Below are positions 5,738 through 6,236 of a stretch of 6,236 bases of DNA, in pieces. The notes under the pieces were generated by a model that saw nothing but the letters and a program-made list of their open reading frames with translations, searched no databases and was not told the DNA's origin. Source of the DNA: an uncultured Gammaproteobacteria bacterium (GTDB lineage: Bacteria; Pseudomonadota; Gammaproteobacteria; Steroidobacterales; GCA-2729495); the NCBI GenBank assembly GCA_937958785.1, contig CALGMY010000134.1, positions 1 to 6,236 on the forward strand, in the 5' to 3' direction. Each line of letters starts with the position of its first letter. The stretch's first letter is position 1. The translations under genes were made by a program, and so were the position numbers.

Positions 5738-6236
5738 TTACATGTCCATCCCGCCCATGCCGCCACCCGGCATCGGGGGCGGGGCATCCTTCTTCGGCGC
5801 GTCGGCGATCATCGCCTCGGTCGTCAGCAGGAGGCCGGACACGGAAGCCGCGTTCTGCAGGGCGTAGCGCACGACCTTGGTCGGGTCGATGATGCCCATG
5901 GCCACCATGTCGCCGTAGTCACCCGTGGCGGCGTTGTAGCCGTAGTTGCCCTTGCCCTCGGCGACCTTGTTCAGGACCACCGCGCCGTCTTCGCCGGCGT
6001 TGATGACGATCTGGCGCAGCGGCTCCTCGAGGGCGCGACGCAGGATGCTGATGCCCGCGTTCTGGTCCTCGTTGATGCCCTTGAGGTCCTTCAGGGCCTC
6101 ACGGGCGCGCAGCAGGGCCACGCCACCGCCCGGCACCACGCCCTCTTCGACGGCGGCACGCGTGGCGTGCAGCGCGTCCTCGACGCGGGCCTTCTTTTCC
6201 TTCATCTCGACCTCGGTCGCGGCACCGACCTTGATC
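5738..6236 (-). CDS. groEL: Chaperonin GroEL (Hsp60), C-terminal part; N-terminus outside window
   Basis: The last 165 or so residues of the ATP-driven chaperonin that refolds proteins with GroES as a double seven-subunit ring in the cytoplasm. The visible part starts IKVGAATEVEMKEKK, continues with the return to the equatorial domain (DALHATRAAVEEGVVPGGG) and includes the nucleotide-site residues of YGYNAATGDYG and IIDPTKV, whose Asp matches E. coli Asp495. The tail is PPPMPGGGMGGMDM: a shorter Gly-Met tail than the GGM repeats of E. coli and preceded by a Pro run. The frame is open to the right edge and the ATG at 6205 is internal, not a start. A groES gene would be expected further right, before groEL. 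Stop TAA at 5738 is followed by the REP pair and a strong terminator. Confidence 0.98.
   Translation of the reverse strand, partial: IKVGAATEVEMKEKKARVEDALHATRAAVEEGVVPGGGVALLRAREALKDLKGINEDQNAGISILRRALEEPLRQIVINAGEDGAVVLNKVAEGKGNYGYNAATGDYGDMVAMGIIDPTKVVRYALQNAASVSGLLLTTEAMIADAPKKDAPPPMPGGGMGGMDM

Noticed and set aside
5572..5787. Longer N-terminus for the P460 lipoprotein, upstream through the groEL terminator
   Set aside because: It would translate the terminator, REP pair and groEL end, and would bury the lipobox signal peptide inside the protein.
5738..6205. groEL starting at the ATG at 6205
   Set aside because: This Met is inside the conserved VEMKEKK region of GroEL and the frame continues to the window edge, so the gene is cut, not short.

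Overview
The window is a GC-rich (very roughly 70%) piece of proteobacterial chromosome with normal dense coding and no sign of phage, integrase or transposase. The GroEL C-terminus and a pair of GTAG-headed REP palindromes point to a gammaproteobacterium, perhaps near Xanthomonadales, Nevskiales or Steroidobacterales. That placement is inference, not proof.

Layout. Positions 1-3442 (plus strand) hold three tightly packed genes: an oligopeptidase B-type S9A serine peptidase cut at its 5' end by the window edge, a luciferase-like flavin-dependent oxidoreductase that overlaps it by 11 bp, and a short hotdog-fold acyl-CoA thioesterase 4 bp further on. Positions 3449-5571 (minus strand) hold four genes transcribed toward the first group: a cytochrome P460-family c-heme lipoprotein, a PCuAC copper chaperone (GTGA overlap), a SCO1/SenC copper chaperone (TGATG overlap) and a WHy/LEA14-domain lipoprotein. 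The two groups converge with only 6 bp between stop codons. Positions 5572-5737 are intergenic and hold a candidate promoter for the P460 operon, the groEL intrinsic terminator and an inverted REP pair. Positions 5738-6236 (minus strand) are the C-terminal third of groEL, whose 5' end lies outside the window.

How the genes work together. The minus-strand operon looks like a cell-envelope metal and redox module. PCuAC and SCO1 are the classic periplasmic pair that delivers copper to the CuA centre of cytochrome oxidase; here they are translationally coupled behind a lipid-anchored heme protein of the P460 family, whose known members oxidise hydroxylamine or bind NO. The plus-strand group (peptidase, flavin oxidoreductase, thioesterase) is packed like an operon, but its members share no obvious pathway.

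The window holds mostly recognisable families. The least explained part is the joining of the P460-type lipoprotein and the WHy lipoprotein to the copper chaperones. The second point of interest is the REP pair inside the groEL 3' untranslated region.
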